From a bacterium (GTDB lineage: Bacteria > Gemmatimonadota > Gemmatimonadetes > Gemmatimonadales > Gemmatimonadaceae), in NCBI GenBank assembly GCA_021813725.1, contig JAKAJN010000003.1:1-64000 (forward strand): a stretch of 64,000 nucleotides of DNA, read 5' to 3'. How positions within the stretch are numbered: position 1 is the first letter of the stretch; each line of letters starts with the position of its first letter. The notes under the pieces were generated by a model. It saw nothing but the letters and a program-made list of their open reading frames with translations. It searched no databases and was not told the DNA's origin. Position numbers and translations under genes: made by a program. Positions 63,857-64,000 of this stretch are shown here, in pieces.

Positions 63857-64000
63857 GGCAGCAAACCCGCCGGCACGCCGGTGCCGACGACGGACGGCTT
63901 CTCGAGCGCATCGAGCCCTTCACGTCGCAGCACGCGACGGCCGTCCGCCGAGAGCAGGTAGCGAAGGAACCGCTCAGCCAGCTCGCGGTGGGGAGCAGCC
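63853..64000 (-). CDS. wtpA: Molybdate/tungstate-binding protein (C-terminal fragment, cut by window edge)
   Basis: Only the last 48 or so residues are in the window: HRELAERFLRYLLSADGRRV, then VVGTGVPAGLLP before the TGA. This matches the end of WtpA/ModA-like periplasmic binding proteins (FLRFLLSPEG, then GVPA). The start lies to the right of the window. The stop overlaps the permease GTG (GTGA), fixing the order wtpA-wtpB-wtpC. The call rests mainly on that context. Confidence 0.7.
   Translation of the reverse strand, partial: AAPHRELAERFLRYLLSADGRRVLRREGLDALEKPSVVGTGVPAGLLP

Overview
The window is high-GC bacterial chromosome with short AT-rich promoter islands. No rRNA, tRNA, transposase, integrase or CRISPR array was seen. 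The gene content fits a Gemmatimonadota-type soil or environmental bacterium: many secreted serine hydrolases and S9/S15/M23/matrixin-like peptidases, a plug-only carboxypeptidase-regulatory-like pair, SUF-type Fe-S assembly, a Mo hydroxylase and very tight gene packing. That taxonomic call is an inference from gene content, not a marker-gene result.

Layout. 1-3 kb (minus strand): deoxyhypusine synthase-like protein (cut by the left edge), LOG-family nucleotide phosphoribohydrolase, PlsC-type acyltransferase. 3.1-4.3 kb: an 82-residue unknown protein coupled to QueG. 4.5-8 kb (minus): two tandem paralogs with carboxypeptidase-like domains and a TonB plug-like end but no barrel, then an NADPH-FMN reductase. 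8.3-12 kb: alpha/beta hydrolase coupled to a matrixin-like zinc protease, then a TonB-dependent siderophore receptor. 12.3-14.8 kb (minus): ECF sigma, ZAS anti-sigma and a two-PDZ protein. 14.9-20.9 kb: class-C serine hydrolase with a histone-like tail, SufT-like factor, RNase D, AI-2E-family permease, hydrolase, ICMT-like methyltransferase. 21-24.1 kb: 7Fe-type ferredoxin and two subunits of a Mo hydroxylase. 24.2-28.9 kb: cupin, serine hydrolase, YhbY, M23 peptidase, thioredoxin-like protein, DUF1612-like protein. 29-38.8 kb: ChaN-like lipoprotein, DPP-IV-type peptidase, lipoprotein, PaoB-type FAD subunit with a MocA-like nucleotidyltransferase, CocE-type hydrolase, a 16-residue-repeat secreted protein. 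39-45.6 kb: sufR-B-C-D-U-S plus a second sufU. 45.6-53.8 kb: GHL10-type lipoprotein, tyrosine phenol-lyase, esterase, GH9, gamma-glutamyltransferase, YciI-like protein. 53.9-61.9 kb: a compact, largely translationally coupled seven-gene operon (GT2, radical SAM, methyltransferase, unknown, multi-spanning membrane protein, second methyltransferase, fused epimerase-SDR). 62-64 kb (minus): tungstate/molybdate ABC transporter, cut by the right edge.

Functional links. The Mo hydroxylase subunits, the MocA-like enzyme and the Wtp-type transporter form a dispersed Mo/W theme. The suf operon, the detached SufT-like factor, the ferredoxin, QueG and the siderophore receptor form an Fe/Fe-S theme. The 54-62 kb operon looks like an uncharacterised lipid-linked glycan or small-molecule pathway and is the best candidate for undescribed biochemistry.

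The most distinctive DNA-level signal is a set of tandem short-repeat arrays with strict periods of 7, 11 or 13 nt. They sit in gene leaders in place of a Shine-Dalgarno sequence, in convergent 3' ends where they encode protein tails and stop codons, and inside two enzyme genes.
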